NCBI GenBank assembly: GCA_963790325.1
Contig: CAWBNY010000002.1
Coordinates: 992,001 to 1,056,000, forward strand
DNA length: 64,000 nt
Source of the DNA: JAXDMK01 sp963790325
Lineage (GTDB): Bacteria; Actinomycetota; Acidimicrobiia; Acidimicrobiales; AC-14
Reading direction: 5' to 3'
A model generated the notes under the pieces. It was not told where the DNA came from, searched no databases, and saw nothing but the letters and a program-made list of their open reading frames with translations. The stretch's first letter is position 1; every line of letters starts with the position of its first letter. Below, one piece after another: positions 1 to 7,946 of the stretch. Made by a program: the position numbers and the translations under genes.

Positions 1-377
1 GGCGGGACGGCGCCGTGGCCGCCGTCCTCAACGCCTATCCCTACACGTCGGGGCACCTGCTGGTGATGCCCGTGCGCCACGTGGCCGAGATCGAGGACCT
101 CGATCCGGTCGAGGGGGCGGTCCTGTGGTCGACGGTGGTGGCGGGCGTCACCGCCCTCAAGGCCGCCTACCGGCCTCACGGGCTGAACGTCGGCGCCAAC
201 CTGGGCCGGCCCGCGGGCGCGGGCATCCCTGCCCACTTCCACGTCCACCTCGTGCCCCGGTGGGACGGCGACACCAACTTCATGACCACCGTGGCCGAGA
301 CCCGGGTCCTCCCCGAGTCGCTGCCGGAGACCCTCGCCCGGGTTCGCGCCGCATGGCCGGGGGCAAAAGAAGGCTAA
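1..377 (+). CDS. HIT-family nucleotide hydrolase/phosphorylase (5' end outside window)
   Basis: The reading frame is open to the left edge, so the true start lies outside the window. The visible part carries the family block NAYPYTSGHLLVMPVRHV and, near nt 230-255, the histidine triad HFHVHLVPRW that gives the family its name; the middle histidine forms the nucleotidyl intermediate. HIT enzymes of this subtype cleave dinucleoside polyphosphates such as Ap4A in the cytoplasm. In mycobacteria the equivalent gene (Rv2613c, an Ap4A phosphorylase) sits directly before pgsA1 and the PIM acyltransferase gene. Those two genes appear here only at 12.9 kb, so the gene probably belongs to an ancestral cluster that has been opened by insertion. 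The substrate is inferred from family and synteny only. Confidence 0.9.
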   Translation, partial: RDGAVAAVLNAYPYTSGHLLVMPVRHVAEIEDLDPVEGAVLWSTVVAGVTALKAAYRPHGLNVGANLGRPAGAGIPAHFHVHLVPRWDGDTNFMTTVAETRVLPESLPETLARVRAAWPGAKEG

Positions 378-456
378 GGCGGGTGCCGGCGCGTGCCGAT
401 CACCCACTTTGACGCCGGCGCAGTCCGGCTGGCAGCGTTTGTGGACAGTGGAGCTC

Positions 457-1110
457 ATGGTCAGACGGATCGGCGGGACCTGCATCAAGCTGGTGGCCGG
501 CGCCGCCGCCTTCCTCGTCCTCGGCAACCTCGCCATCCTGGCCGCCTCGTGGTGGGCCCAGGGCGCCGTCACTCCCGCGGGGGCGTCGGTCGACGAGGTC
601 GCCGGCATATCCAACTTCACCGCTGTCGACGCCCGCCTCTGGCGGGGTGGGGCACCGTCGGTGGAGGGCTACCGCAACCTGGCCGCGGCGGGCGTCACCA
701 CCGTCGTCGATCTCCGGGCCGAGGACGGGCTGGAGGCCGACGCCCGCACCGTGGGGGAGCTGGGCATGCGCCTGGTGCGCATCCCCATCCGGGACGGCCA
801 GGCTCCGTCGATGGACAAGGTCGAGCACTTCCTGGCCGCCACCCGGGAGGCAGGAGGGACGGTGTTCGTCCACTGCGGGGCCGGCGTCGGCCGGACCGGG
901 ACGATGGTGGGTGCCTACCTGGTGGAGCAGTCCGACGTCGGCCGCGGCAACGCCGTGCGCCGCAACCTCGCCATCGGCCCGCCGAGCCTGGAGCAGCTGG
1001 CGTTCGTCGCCGGCCTCGACCGGGGCGACATCGACAAGCCCAACTCCCTGCTCACCGCCGTCAGCCGGGTCCTCGACGCCCCTCGCCGCCTCTGGGTGAG
1101 GATCGGCTAG
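457..1110 (+). CDS. membrane-anchored dual-specificity/tyrosine phosphatase
   Basis: About 217 aa. An N-terminal hydrophobic segment (residues ~10-30) predicts a signal anchor, so the catalytic domain should lie outside the membrane. The domain carries the cysteine phosphatase P-loop HCGAGVGRTG at residues ~139-148 (Cys140 nucleophile, Arg phosphate binder), preceded by VVDLRAEDG, typical of the DSP/PTP fold, with a likely general-acid region around residues 105-120. ATG 457 is preferred because it opens directly into the basic, hydrophobic anchor; TTG 409 and GTG 448 are in-frame alternatives. The substrate could be phosphotyrosine, a phosphoinositide or another phosphoester. The stop codon shares a CTAG with the convergent neighbour. 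Confidence 0.85.
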   Translation: MVRRIGGTCIKLVAGAAAFLVLGNLAILAASWWAQGAVTPAGASVDEVAGISNFTAVDARLWRGGAPSVEGYRNLAAAGVTTVVDLRAEDGLEADARTVGELGMRLVRIPIRDGQAPSMDKVEHFLAATREAGGTVFVHCGAGVGRTGTMVGAYLVEQSDVGRGNAVRRNLAIGPPSLEQLAFVAGLDRGDIDKPNSLLTAVSRVLDAPRRLWVRIG

Positions 1111-1493
1111 TAGCCGGTAGGCAGGAGGTCGCGCTTGGTGACGACCTCGGCCGTGATGCGGTCGATGGTGGCGTCCTCCAGGCAGCCCTGGAGCCGGCGC
1201 CACGAGTGCTCGCCGACGGCGGTGGTGGTGACCAGGAGGTAGCGGCTGCCGCCCAGATCGACGACGCCAGGGTCGACGAGCTCCTGCTTCACCGTCCCCG
1301 AGCAGGCGCCCCACAGGCCCTGGGCCGCACTCAGGGGCGAGCCCAGGTAGTCCTGGGTCCGGACCTCGAGGACGATCTCGCTGCGGGCGCCGGGGACGAC
1401 GGTGTCGGGCCGATCCTGGGTGAGATCGCCCAGGACGTCGACGAACACGGCCAGGGCCGCCATCCCGAGGAGGACGAGGGCGGCCCGCTTCAC
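1107..1493 (-). CDS. small membrane-anchored protein, function unknown
   Basis: About 128 aa from a GTG start at 1493 that overlaps the previous stop as GTGA. One N-terminal hydrophobic segment (RAALVLLGMAALAVFVDVL) looks like a signal anchor; the remainder is a soluble domain of about 100 residues with two cysteines (GACSG and QGCLE) that could form a disulfide outside the cell. No family is recognised. It is the last gene of a three-gene operon behind the PEP-utilising enzyme and a two- to four-helix membrane protein, so a joint envelope role is possible but unproven. Confidence 0.7.
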   Translation of the reverse strand: MKRAALVLLGMAALAVFVDVLGDLTQDRPDTVVPGARSEIVLEVRTQDYLGSPLSAAQGLWGACSGTVKQELVDPGVVDLGGSRYLLVTTTAVGEHSWRRLQGCLEDATIDRITAEVVTKRDLLPTGY

Positions 1494-2017
1494 GGCCGGG
1501 GCTCCCGGCGGACGGGGCGGGCCAGCAGCTCCGACGGCTGGTCGACGGCGAGCGGCACCAGCAGCCCATCCGCCGGCCACGCCAGGGCCTGCATGCGGCC
1601 GGCCAGGCGCCGCTCCAGGGCCGGCCCGGCGGTGGACCGGGCCACCCGCTCCACCAGCCAGGCCAGGGCCGACATGACCACGCCCATGCCCATGAGCACG
1701 GGCACGAACACGTTGGTGTGGCCGCTGGCGGGGGAGAGCCAGGCGAAGCGGTCGCGGGGGGCGGGTGCCGTCTCGTGGATGCGGGCCACCACCCGGGGGT
1801 CGGTCCGGCGGGACAGTTGGGTGTCGACGTGGTCGCTGAGGCGGCTGATCCGGTCGATGACCGCCACCGTGAGCATGGCCACCTCGGCGGCCACGAAGAG
1901 AACCCCCGCGATGAGGGCCCGGTTCCACTCCCATCGCCACAGGTAGACGAAGAAGTACAGGGCGGTGGCGGCCATGACCACCACGCCGAACAGGGAGGCG
2001 ATGCGTCCCGCTCTCAT
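1490..2017 (-). CDS. multi-span membrane protein, function unknown
   Basis: About 175 aa. Hydrophobic helices are visible at residues ~7-27, ~34-56 and ~110-135, separated by a charged stretch with a DRISRLSDHVDTQLSRR segment. The ATG at 2017 overlaps the stop of the upstream PEP-utilising enzyme by four bases (ATGA) and the downstream gene starts inside its stop (GTGA), so the three are translationally coupled. The family is not recognised; it does not look like a transporter. Confidence 0.75.
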   Translation of the reverse strand: MRAGRIASLFGVVVMAATALYFFVYLWRWEWNRALIAGVLFVAAEVAMLTVAVIDRISRLSDHVDTQLSRRTDPRVVARIHETAPAPRDRFAWLSPASGHTNVFVPVLMGMGVVMSALAWLVERVARSTAGPALERRLAGRMQALAWPADGLLVPLAVDQPSELLARPVRREPRP

Positions 2018-4158
2018 GCGGCACCTCTTTCGTCGTCGTCCACCTTCTGGACCTGGCGGCTGACCTCGCCGGTCGTGCCGTCGACCACCACCACCGTCCC
2101 CGCCGGGAAGCGGGTGAGGGCGTCCTCCACGCCGACCACGGTGGGGACGCCCAGCTCCCGGGCCAGGATGGCCAGGTGGGACAGGAAGCTCCCCGTCTCC
2201 GCCACCAGTCCGCCCAGGAGGGGCAGGACGCCGGCCAGGCCCGGGTCGAGCGTGCGCACCACCAGGACCGAGCCGGGGGCGACGGGGCCGTCGCCGATGT
2301 GGACCGGCCCCATCGCCCGCCCGCCTCCGGCCCCATCGCCCGAACCGTGGCCGAGTTTGCGTGACCGTCGACCCCGTCCCGCCACCGCCACCACCACCGC
2401 CGTGTCGGTCAGGCGGAACCGCGTGGGAAGGGGCGCCCCGGTGGCCAGGTGAGCCCGCGCCCCGATCTCGACTCCCTCGGGGAGACGGCCCCGGCGGACG
2501 GTGACCGCCAGCTCTCCGAGGCGCAGGTGGCGGACGTGGGCCGCCTCGGCCAGGACGCCCGTCGCCGCCAGTCGCCGGCCGAGCTCCTCGGCCGCCTTGG
2601 CCGTCAGCTCCTGGACCCAGCGGGCCCGCAGCCGGAGGGCCTCCCGCAGCACCGCCGCCCGATCGGGCTCGGGGCCGTCGAAGCCGGCTTCCGCTTCGGC
2701 GACGCCGAGCCTGTCGACGGTGGGGGGGAGGACCGTGGCCACCCCGATGCGGGGGGGCACCAGGGCGAGGACTCCCGGGTGGGCGGCGACGATCTCGTCG
2801 TCGGTCGCCAGGCCGTCGGCCCGGGCCACGGCCAGCGCCCGGAGGGCGACCGACGCCGCCGTGGTCGCGCTCTCCGCCGGCGTGACCAGCCATCCCATGA
2901 GGACCTCGTGGCCGTGGAGCGAGGCCAACGCCGGGGCCGACCGGCCCAGGAGGGAGAGGAGCTCCCCGTCGGACAGGGTGGCGAGGGTGGGGACGTCGAG
3001 CAGGTCACGGTCGGCGACGGCCAGCAGGTCGTCGGCGAGGGCGGGGAGGGCGGCCCGCAGCCGGCCCACCCGCCAGGAGGCGACCAGCCGGCGAGCGGGA
3101 GGCCGGGGATCGAGGCGTCGGACGAAGGAGACGGGTCCGTCGGCCGCACCCAACAGCTCGAGGTCGGCCGCCACCCGCCCTCCGGCGGAGGTGACCACCG
3201 GCGAGGAGGCCAGGCGACGCTTGGGGGCGGTGCCGGCCAAGGTCAGGGCCGAGCGCAGGCCGTCGCGCAGGGGGCCGACCCACAGGTCCTCCTCCAGGGC
3301 GGAGAGGGCGTCGGGGAACGTCTCCGCCACCGGCCCGGGGCCGAGGACGGGACCGTGGGCGGCGAGGGTGTCGGCCGCGGCGGCGGTGATGGGCCGGCTC
3401 TGGAGCAGCCACAGGCGGCCGTCGGTCGCGAAGGCCCACTCGACGTCCTGGGGACCGCCGAAGGCGTGCTCGGCGCGGCGGGCGAGGGCGGCCAGCCGGC
3501 GCAGCTGAGCGGCGGTGAGCGGGCCCCCCGTCCCTTCCAGGCGGCGGCCCCGGCGGGACAGGACGTAGCGGGTGCCGTCGACCTGGCCGCTGACCACGGC
3601 CGACGGGCCCGCCTCGCTGGCGGACACCACCAGGCGGTCGCGGCGACCGGACACCGGGTCGAGTCCGAAGAGCACCCCGCCCACCGCGGCCGAGAGCTGG
3701 GGCTGGACGAGCACCGCCATCGGCGCCCGCACCCGGCGGCGGGCCTCGGGGCCGGTGAGGGCGACCACGTTGCCGGACGCGACGACGGTGTCGACTGCCA
3801 GCCGGAAGCCGTCCCACGACCCGACATCGAGGACGGAGGTGAACATCCCCGCCATCGAGCTGGTGGCGCTGTCCTCGATCGTCGACGACGAGCGCACCAC
3901 AACCGGCCGCCGGCCGCCATCGGAGAGGAGCGACCAGGCCCGGTGGAGGTCGGCCTCGATGTCGGCCCGGGGCCGGGTGAAGGCGTCGGTGGTCACGACC
4001 AGGCCCGGCAGGACCGGCAGCCCGTCGGCCGCGGCCCGGGCCAGGGCGGCGGCCTTGGCCCCGGTGACCTGCGAGTCCGCGGCCAGGGAGTCGTCGAGCG
4101 CCACGACCGGAGGGAGCGTGGAGAGTGTCCGCCGGCCTGGTGATTCGATCGTCGTCAT
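2014..4158 (-). CDS. PEP/pyruvate-binding and PEP-utilising (mobile His domain) protein
   Basis: About 714 aa. The N-terminal half (residues ~20-270) reads as a PEP synthase/PPDK nucleotide-binding domain: VVVRSSSTIEDSATSSMAGMF, QPQLSAAVGGVLFGLDPVSG and the closing DVEWAFATDGRLWLLQSRPI. The C-terminal ~80 residues form the swivelling phosphohistidine domain, with LDPGLAGVLPLLGGLVAETG followed by SHLAILARELGVPTVVG, whose histidine would carry the phosphate. The TIM-barrel PEP-binding domain of true PEP synthase is missing, so this belongs to the shorter PEP-utilising proteins, related to rifampicin phosphotransferase-like enzymes, that phosphorylate an acceptor using ATP. The acceptor cannot be read from sequence. 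ATG 4158 is preferred over an upstream in-frame ATG at 4209 because it starts closest to the conserved domain. Confidence 0.8.
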   Translation of the reverse strand: MTTIESPGRRTLSTLPPVVALDDSLAADSQVTGAKAAALARAAADGLPVLPGLVVTTDAFTRPRADIEADLHRAWSLLSDGGRRPVVVRSSSTIEDSATSSMAGMFTSVLDVGSWDGFRLAVDTVVASGNVVALTGPEARRRVRAPMAVLVQPQLSAAVGGVLFGLDPVSGRRDRLVVSASEAGPSAVVSGQVDGTRYVLSRRGRRLEGTGGPLTAAQLRRLAALARRAEHAFGGPQDVEWAFATDGRLWLLQSRPITAAAADTLAAHGPVLGPGPVAETFPDALSALEEDLWVGPLRDGLRSALTLAGTAPKRRLASSPVVTSAGGRVAADLELLGAADGPVSFVRRLDPRPPARRLVASWRVGRLRAALPALADDLLAVADRDLLDVPTLATLSDGELLSLLGRSAPALASLHGHEVLMGWLVTPAESATTAASVALRALAVARADGLATDDEIVAAHPGVLALVPPRIGVATVLPPTVDRLGVAEAEAGFDGPEPDRAAVLREALRLRARWVQELTAKAAEELGRRLAATGVLAEAAHVRHLRLGELAVTVRRGRLPEGVEIGARAHLATGAPLPTRFRLTDTAVVVAVAGRGRRSRKLGHGSGDGAGGGRAMGPVHIGDGPVAPGSVLVVRTLDPGLAGVLPLLGGLVAETGSFLSHLAILARELGVPTVVGVEDALTRFPAGTVVVVDGTTGEVSRQVQKVDDDERGAA

Positions 4159-4260
4159 GCCCCGACCCCCATCCCGTCCCCGGTCGTTCACCTGCTGTTC
4201 GGTGAACACCAGTCAGTCAGGCCGGATTCCTTTCCGGAACCGTGCAGCCATGCATGTTCG

Positions 4261-4282
4261 GAGGTGGGGCTAGCACCACCTC
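4261..4282 (-). terminator. hairpin downstream of the DUF4234-like gene
   Basis: A 7-bp perfect stem GAGGTGG / CCACCTC with an 8-base loop lies about 45 bases past the stop of the leftward gene at 4328. There is no T tract, as is common in high-GC actinobacteria. Confidence 0.4.
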
Positions 4283-4284
4283 GG

Positions 4285-4329
4285 GGGCGGTCAGGGCGGT
4301 CCGGGCGGTCGGGCCGGTCGGGCCGGCTC
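4285..4329. repeat. five 9-bp GGGCGGTCN-type tandem units
   Basis: Five consecutive 9-base units (GGGCGGTCA, GGGCGGTCC, GGGCGGTCG, GGCCGGTCG, GGCCGGCTC) run into the stop codon of the leftward membrane protein. The unit length is a multiple of three, so copy changes would not disturb a frame. No function is evident. Confidence 0.6.
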
Positions 4330-5035
4330 AGGCGGCGGTGGCGAGGGCGTGGACGGCGGCGCCCAGCCGGTCCTCCCAGGCCCAGTCCTCCCGGAAGTGG
4401 CGGTTGGGCTCGACCATCACGTCCCGGTACCACCAGAACAGGTAGATGCCGAAGCTGAAGACGGTGGCCGCGATGCGACCGCCGTAGTTGTGCCGGCGCC
4501 GGCCCGGGACCGGCTCCACCGGGCCCAGGTCGTGGCCGAGGCGGACGTAGACCCGGGCCAGGTCCGCCTGCAGCGCCCGCTCGGCGGCCGTGTGGCGGAG
4601 GAGGTCGCCGTCGAGGAGGACGAAGGCGACGACGGTGGCGATGCCGCCGCTGACATACGCCAGGAGGGTCCAGACGGCGGGTTCGCGGAACTCGGTGGAC
4701 ATCCGGCGGAGGACGTCGAGCTGGCCCGCCATCGACTCGAACGTGGGCCGGAGCTCGTCGGCCACCGCCGGCCGGCGCTGGGCCTGCCCCCAGGCGAAGG
4801 CGATGCCCGCCTCCAGGAGGTCGAGCCGGCGCCGGTTGTGGTCACGCATGCGCCGGACGAGCTGGTAGATCACGTAGAAGCCGAAGGCGCCGCAGGTGAC
4901 GACCGTCCAGCCGAGGGCGGTGGCGTAGTCGAAGACGTAGTCGGTCTCGTATCGCCGCTGGTAGGCGATGCGCACCCGCTCGGCCGCCGGGAGCGTGGGC
5001 AGGGCCGGCGGACCCGGCGGCGGCGGGAGGCTCAC
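4328..5035 (-). CDS. DUF4234-like membrane protein
   Basis: About 235 aa, GTG start. Four hydrophobic segments are visible. Two of them have the pattern typical of DUF4234 proteins: FGFYVIYQLVRRMRDHN near residue 50 and SFGIYLFWWYRDVM near residue 195, that is, a helix ending in aromatic residues followed by basic/acidic residues and Asn. A charged cytosolic region of about 60 residues separates the first helices from the middle pair. The family has no established biochemical role. It is divergent from the membrane protein at 5062; both start codons lie within 10 bases of one palindromic -10-like element. Confidence 0.7.
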   Translation of the reverse strand: MSLPPPPGPPALPTLPAAERVRIAYQRRYETDYVFDYATALGWTVVTCGAFGFYVIYQLVRRMRDHNRRRLDLLEAGIAFAWGQAQRRPAVADELRPTFESMAGQLDVLRRMSTEFREPAVWTLLAYVSGGIATVVAFVLLDGDLLRHTAAERALQADLARVYVRLGHDLGPVEPVPGRRRHNYGGRIAATVFSFGIYLFWWYRDVMVEPNRHFREDWAWEDRLGAAVHALATAA

Positions 5036-5041
5036 GTCCCG

Positions 5042-5051
5042 AGCGTACGCT
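5042..5051. promoter_or_regulatory. palindromic bidirectional -10 element AGCGTACGCT
   Basis: The 10-base palindrome AGCGTACGCT gives TACGCT on both strands. On the minus strand TACGCT ends 6 bases before the GTG at 5035; on the plus strand it ends 10 bases before the ATG at 5062. The same TACGCT hexamer precedes the starts at 20507 and 54967. This arrangement fits a shared divergent leaderless promoter; it is inferred, not shown. Confidence 0.4.
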
Positions 5052-5061
5052 GGCCCCTGCG

Positions 5062-5658
5062 ATGGACGACGACCCGACGACCCGCCCCACCGCCAAGCCC
5101 GCCGAGCCGGCCGAGCCGGCCGAGCCGGCCGAGCCCGGCGCCACCGCCGAGCCCGCCGAGCCCGGCGCCACCGGTGACGGGGGCGACGCCCTGCCCGCCG
5201 AGCTCGACGTCACCACCTACGTCGGTGGTTACACGTTTCCCGACATCCGCCGCCGGCGGTGGCCGGCCTACGCCTACCTCCTGCTCGCCACCGCCTGCTT
5301 CGCCCTGTGGGCCACCCGCGGCGGCGACGGGGTCATGGTCAACCGGGGGATGCTAGGGGCGGCCATCGCCCTCCTCGTCATCGGCGCCTACCACCTGGCC
5401 GCAGCCTGGCCCCTGGCGGTGCGAGACGGCGACGCCCTGGTGGCCGCGGCCCGGGAGGTCGGCTTCCCCGTGGGCCACGCGTCGGCCCAGCTCGGGTGGC
5501 GCGGTCTCCGCAGCCGCCCGACGTGGCGGATCCTCCTCTACTCCAACGAGGACCCGCCCCGACGCCGGGGCCTGGTGCTGGTCGACGGGGTCGACGGCGC
5601 CGTCCTCGACCACTTCGTGGAGGACAACCCCGAGGACTGGGCCGCACTCGACCGGTAG
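5062..5658 (+). CDS. membrane protein with N-terminal AEP repeats, function unknown
   Basis: About 198 aa. Residues ~10-45 are low complexity, built from repeated PAE/AEP tripeptides with two GAT insertions; this should be an extended charged linker in the cytoplasm. Two hydrophobic segments follow (YAYLLLATACFALWATRG and AAIALLVIGAYHLAAAW), then a soluble domain of about 85 residues ending in DHFVEDNPEDWAALDR. No family is recognised. Confidence 0.7.
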   Translation: MDDDPTTRPTAKPAEPAEPAEPAEPGATAEPAEPGATGDGGDALPAELDVTTYVGGYTFPDIRRRRWPAYAYLLLATACFALWATRGGDGVMVNRGMLGAAIALLVIGAYHLAAAWPLAVRDGDALVAAAREVGFPVGHASAQLGWRGLRSRPTWRILLYSNEDPPRRRGLVLVDGVDGAVLDHFVEDNPEDWAALDR

Positions 5659-5683
5659 GCCGTATCTCGGCGGGTGCGGAACC

Positions 5684-6880
5684 TCAGCCTCCTACCAGAC
5701 CCAGCGTCGAACCGACCGCAGCGAACGCCGACAGGGCCGCGTCGAGGTGGTCGTCGGTGTGGGCGGCGGTGACGATGGTGCGGATGCGGGCCTGGTCGAG
5801 TGCCACCGTCGGGAAGACCACCGGCTGGGCGAACACGCCGGCGTCGGCCAGACGGTCGGAGAAGGCCATGGCCGTGGCCGGGTCGCCCATCATGACCGGG
5901 GTGATGGGGGTCTGCGACCGGCCGGTGTCGAAGCCGAGGCGGGCCAGCTCGGCCTTGAAGCGGCGGGTGTTGGCCCACAGCCGCTGGTGGAGCTCGGGCT
6001 CGTCCTGCATGACCCGGAGGGCGGCCCGGTTGGCGGCCACCACCGCCGGCGGGTGCGAGGTGGAGAAGAGGAACGGCCGGGCCCGTTGGGTGAGGATCTC
6101 CCGCAGGGCGGTCGGTCCGGCCACGTAGCCGCCCAGGCCGCCCACCGCCTTGGACAGGGTGCCCACCTGGATCGCCACCCGGTCGGTGAGGCCGAAGTGG
6201 TCGACCGTCCCCCGACCCTGGCGGCCGAGGACCCCCGACCCGTGGGCGTCGTCGACCAGCACCGCCGCGCCCACCGCCTCCGCCGCCTCCACGATCCCGG
6301 GGAGGGGGGCGATGTCGCCGTCCATGCTGAACACGGCGTCGGTGGCGACCAGGATGAGCCGGTACCGACCCTCGGCCGCAGCCTCGTCGAGGATGGCGGA
6401 CAACGCCGCCACGTCGGCGTGGGGGTACACACGCCGGGGCGCCTTCGACAGGCGCATGCCGTCGATGATCGAGGCGTGGTTGAGGCTGTCGGAGACGACG
6501 AGGTCGCTCTCGCCGGTGATGGTGGGGATGAGGCCGGTGTTGGCGGTGAAGCCGGATTGGAACGTGAGGACCGCCTCCACCCCCTTGAACTCGGCCAGCT
6601 CCGCCTCCAGCGCCTCGTGCATGGTCATGGTGCCGGCGATGGTGCGCACCGCCCCCGACCCCACGCCGAAGTCGGCCACTGCAGCCAGGGCCGCCTCCTT
6701 GAGCCGGGGGTGGTGGGTGAGGCCGAGGTAGTCGTTCGACGACAGGCTCACCAGCCGCCGTCCGTCGACGTCGACCACCGGGCCCTGGGCGCTCGCCATA
6801 ACCCGCAGGGCGCGGTACAGGTGCCGCTCCCGGAGGCCGGCGACCTCGGCCGCCAGGAAGGCCAGGGGATCGGGGCTCAC
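5684..6880 (-). CDS. kbl: glycine C-acetyltransferase (2-amino-3-ketobutyrate CoA ligase)
   Basis: About 398 aa, the usual family length. The fold-type I alpha-oxoamine synthase pattern is complete: SSNDYLGLTHHPRLKEA near residue 45, GSGAVRTIAGT, DSLNHASIIDGMRLS, the aspartate motif LVDDAHGSGVLG, and the PLP lysine in GTLSKAVGGLGGY near residue 240. The enzyme cleaves 2-amino-3-ketobutyrate with CoA to glycine and acetyl-CoA. Its GTG start overlaps the stop of tdh by four bases (GTGA), matching the known tdh-kbl threonine degradation operon, which separates it from the related enzymes AONS (biotin) and ALAS (heme). Confidence 0.93.
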   Translation of the reverse strand: MSPDPLAFLAAEVAGLRERHLYRALRVMASAQGPVVDVDGRRLVSLSSNDYLGLTHHPRLKEAALAAVADFGVGSGAVRTIAGTMTMHEALEAELAEFKGVEAVLTFQSGFTANTGLIPTITGESDLVVSDSLNHASIIDGMRLSKAPRRVYPHADVAALSAILDEAAAEGRYRLILVATDAVFSMDGDIAPLPGIVEAAEAVGAAVLVDDAHGSGVLGRQGRGTVDHFGLTDRVAIQVGTLSKAVGGLGGYVAGPTALREILTQRARPFLFSTSHPPAVVAANRAALRVMQDEPELHQRLWANTRRFKAELARLGFDTGRSQTPITPVMMGDPATAMAFSDRLADAGVFAQPVVFPTVALDQARIRTIVTAAHTDDHLDAALSAFAAVGSTLGLVGG

Positions 6881-7905
6881 GTCGCCCAGTCCATGATCAC
6901 CTTGCCCGAGTCGCCCGACCGGGCGGTGGCGAAGGCGGCCTCGTGGTCGCGGAAGCCGAAGCGGTGGGTGATGGCGGGCGTGATGTCGAGCCCCGACAGG
7001 AGCATCACCGTCATCTTGTACCAGGTCTCGTACATCTCCCGGCCGTAGATCCCCCGGATGGTGAGCATCTTGAGGACCACCTCGCCCATGTCGATGGGGA
7101 CGTCGGCCGCCGGCAGCCCGAGGACGGCGATCCCCCCGCCGTGGGCCATGGCCGCGATGGCGGACCGGAGGGCGTCGGGGTTCCCCGACACCTCCAGGGC
7201 CACGTCGAAGCCCTCCACCATGGCCAGGCCGCCGAACACCTCGTCCAGGGCGGTCACGGCCGGGTCGACGGCCAGGGTGGCGCCCATCCTGAGGGCCAGC
7301 CCCCGCCGGAGGGGGTTGGGCTCGCTCACCACCACGTGGCGGGCGCCGGCGTGGCGGGCGACGGCGGTGGCCATGAGCCCGATCGGCCCCGCCCCGCTCA
7401 CCAGCACGTCCTCCCCCAGCACGGGGAAGGCGAGGGCGGTGTGGACGGCGTTGCCCAAGGGGTCGAACACGGCGGCCACGTCGAGGTCGATGCCGGCCCA
7501 ATGGCGCCAGACGTTGGTCATGGGCAGGACCACGTACTCGGCGAAGGCCCCGTCCCGCCCGACACCGAGGCCGACGGTGTGGGCGCACAGCTCCCGCCGC
7601 CCGGCCAGGCAGTGGCGACAGCGCCCGCACACCACGTGACCTTCGCCCGAGACCACCTCGCCGGCGGCGAACCCCGTCACGTTCGACCCGACCGCCTCGA
7701 TGACGCCCACGAACTCGTGGCCCACGACGAGCGGCGGCTGGACGTGGTGCTGCGCCCACCCGTCCCACGCCTCGATGTGCAGGTCGGTGCCGCAGATCCC
7801 CGTCCGCAGGACCCGGACGAGGACGTCGTTGATCCCGTGGTCCGGCTGGGGGACTTCGCCCAGCTCCAAGCCCGGGCCGGCGGCCGACTTCACCAGGGCG
7901 AGCAT
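6877..7905 (-). CDS. tdh: L-threonine 3-dehydrogenase
   Basis: About 342 aa. Zinc medium-chain dehydrogenase: catalytic zinc site TGICGTDLHIEAWDGWAQ near residue 37, GHEFVGVIEAVG near 63, structural zinc cysteines in CGRCRHCLAGRRELC near residue 95, and the Rossmann GAGPIGLMA near residue 170. The DLHIEAWDGWAQ stretch is typical of Tdh and not of general alcohol dehydrogenases. It oxidises threonine with NAD to 2-amino-3-ketobutyrate, which kbl next cleaves. ATG start at 7905. Confidence 0.93.
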   Translation of the reverse strand: MLALVKSAAGPGLELGEVPQPDHGINDVLVRVLRTGICGTDLHIEAWDGWAQHHVQPPLVVGHEFVGVIEAVGSNVTGFAAGEVVSGEGHVVCGRCRHCLAGRRELCAHTVGLGVGRDGAFAEYVVLPMTNVWRHWAGIDLDVAAVFDPLGNAVHTALAFPVLGEDVLVSGAGPIGLMATAVARHAGARHVVVSEPNPLRRGLALRMGATLAVDPAVTALDEVFGGLAMVEGFDVALEVSGNPDALRSAIAAMAHGGGIAVLGLPAADVPIDMGEVVLKMLTIRGIYGREMYETWYKMTVMLLSGLDITPAITHRFGFRDHEAAFATARSGDSGKVIMDWAT

Positions 7906-7925
7906 GCCCTCATGCGTACACCCTT

Positions 7926-7946
7926 GGGCGGCCTACGAGGCCGCCC
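7926..7946 (-). terminator. hairpin with the amine oxidase stop codon in its loop
   Basis: Perfect 9-bp stem GGGCGGCCT / AGGCCGCCC with a 3-base loop. The TAG of the leftward amine oxidase gene occupies the loop, so the terminator is built into the last codons and separates this gene from tdh. Confidence 0.5.
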
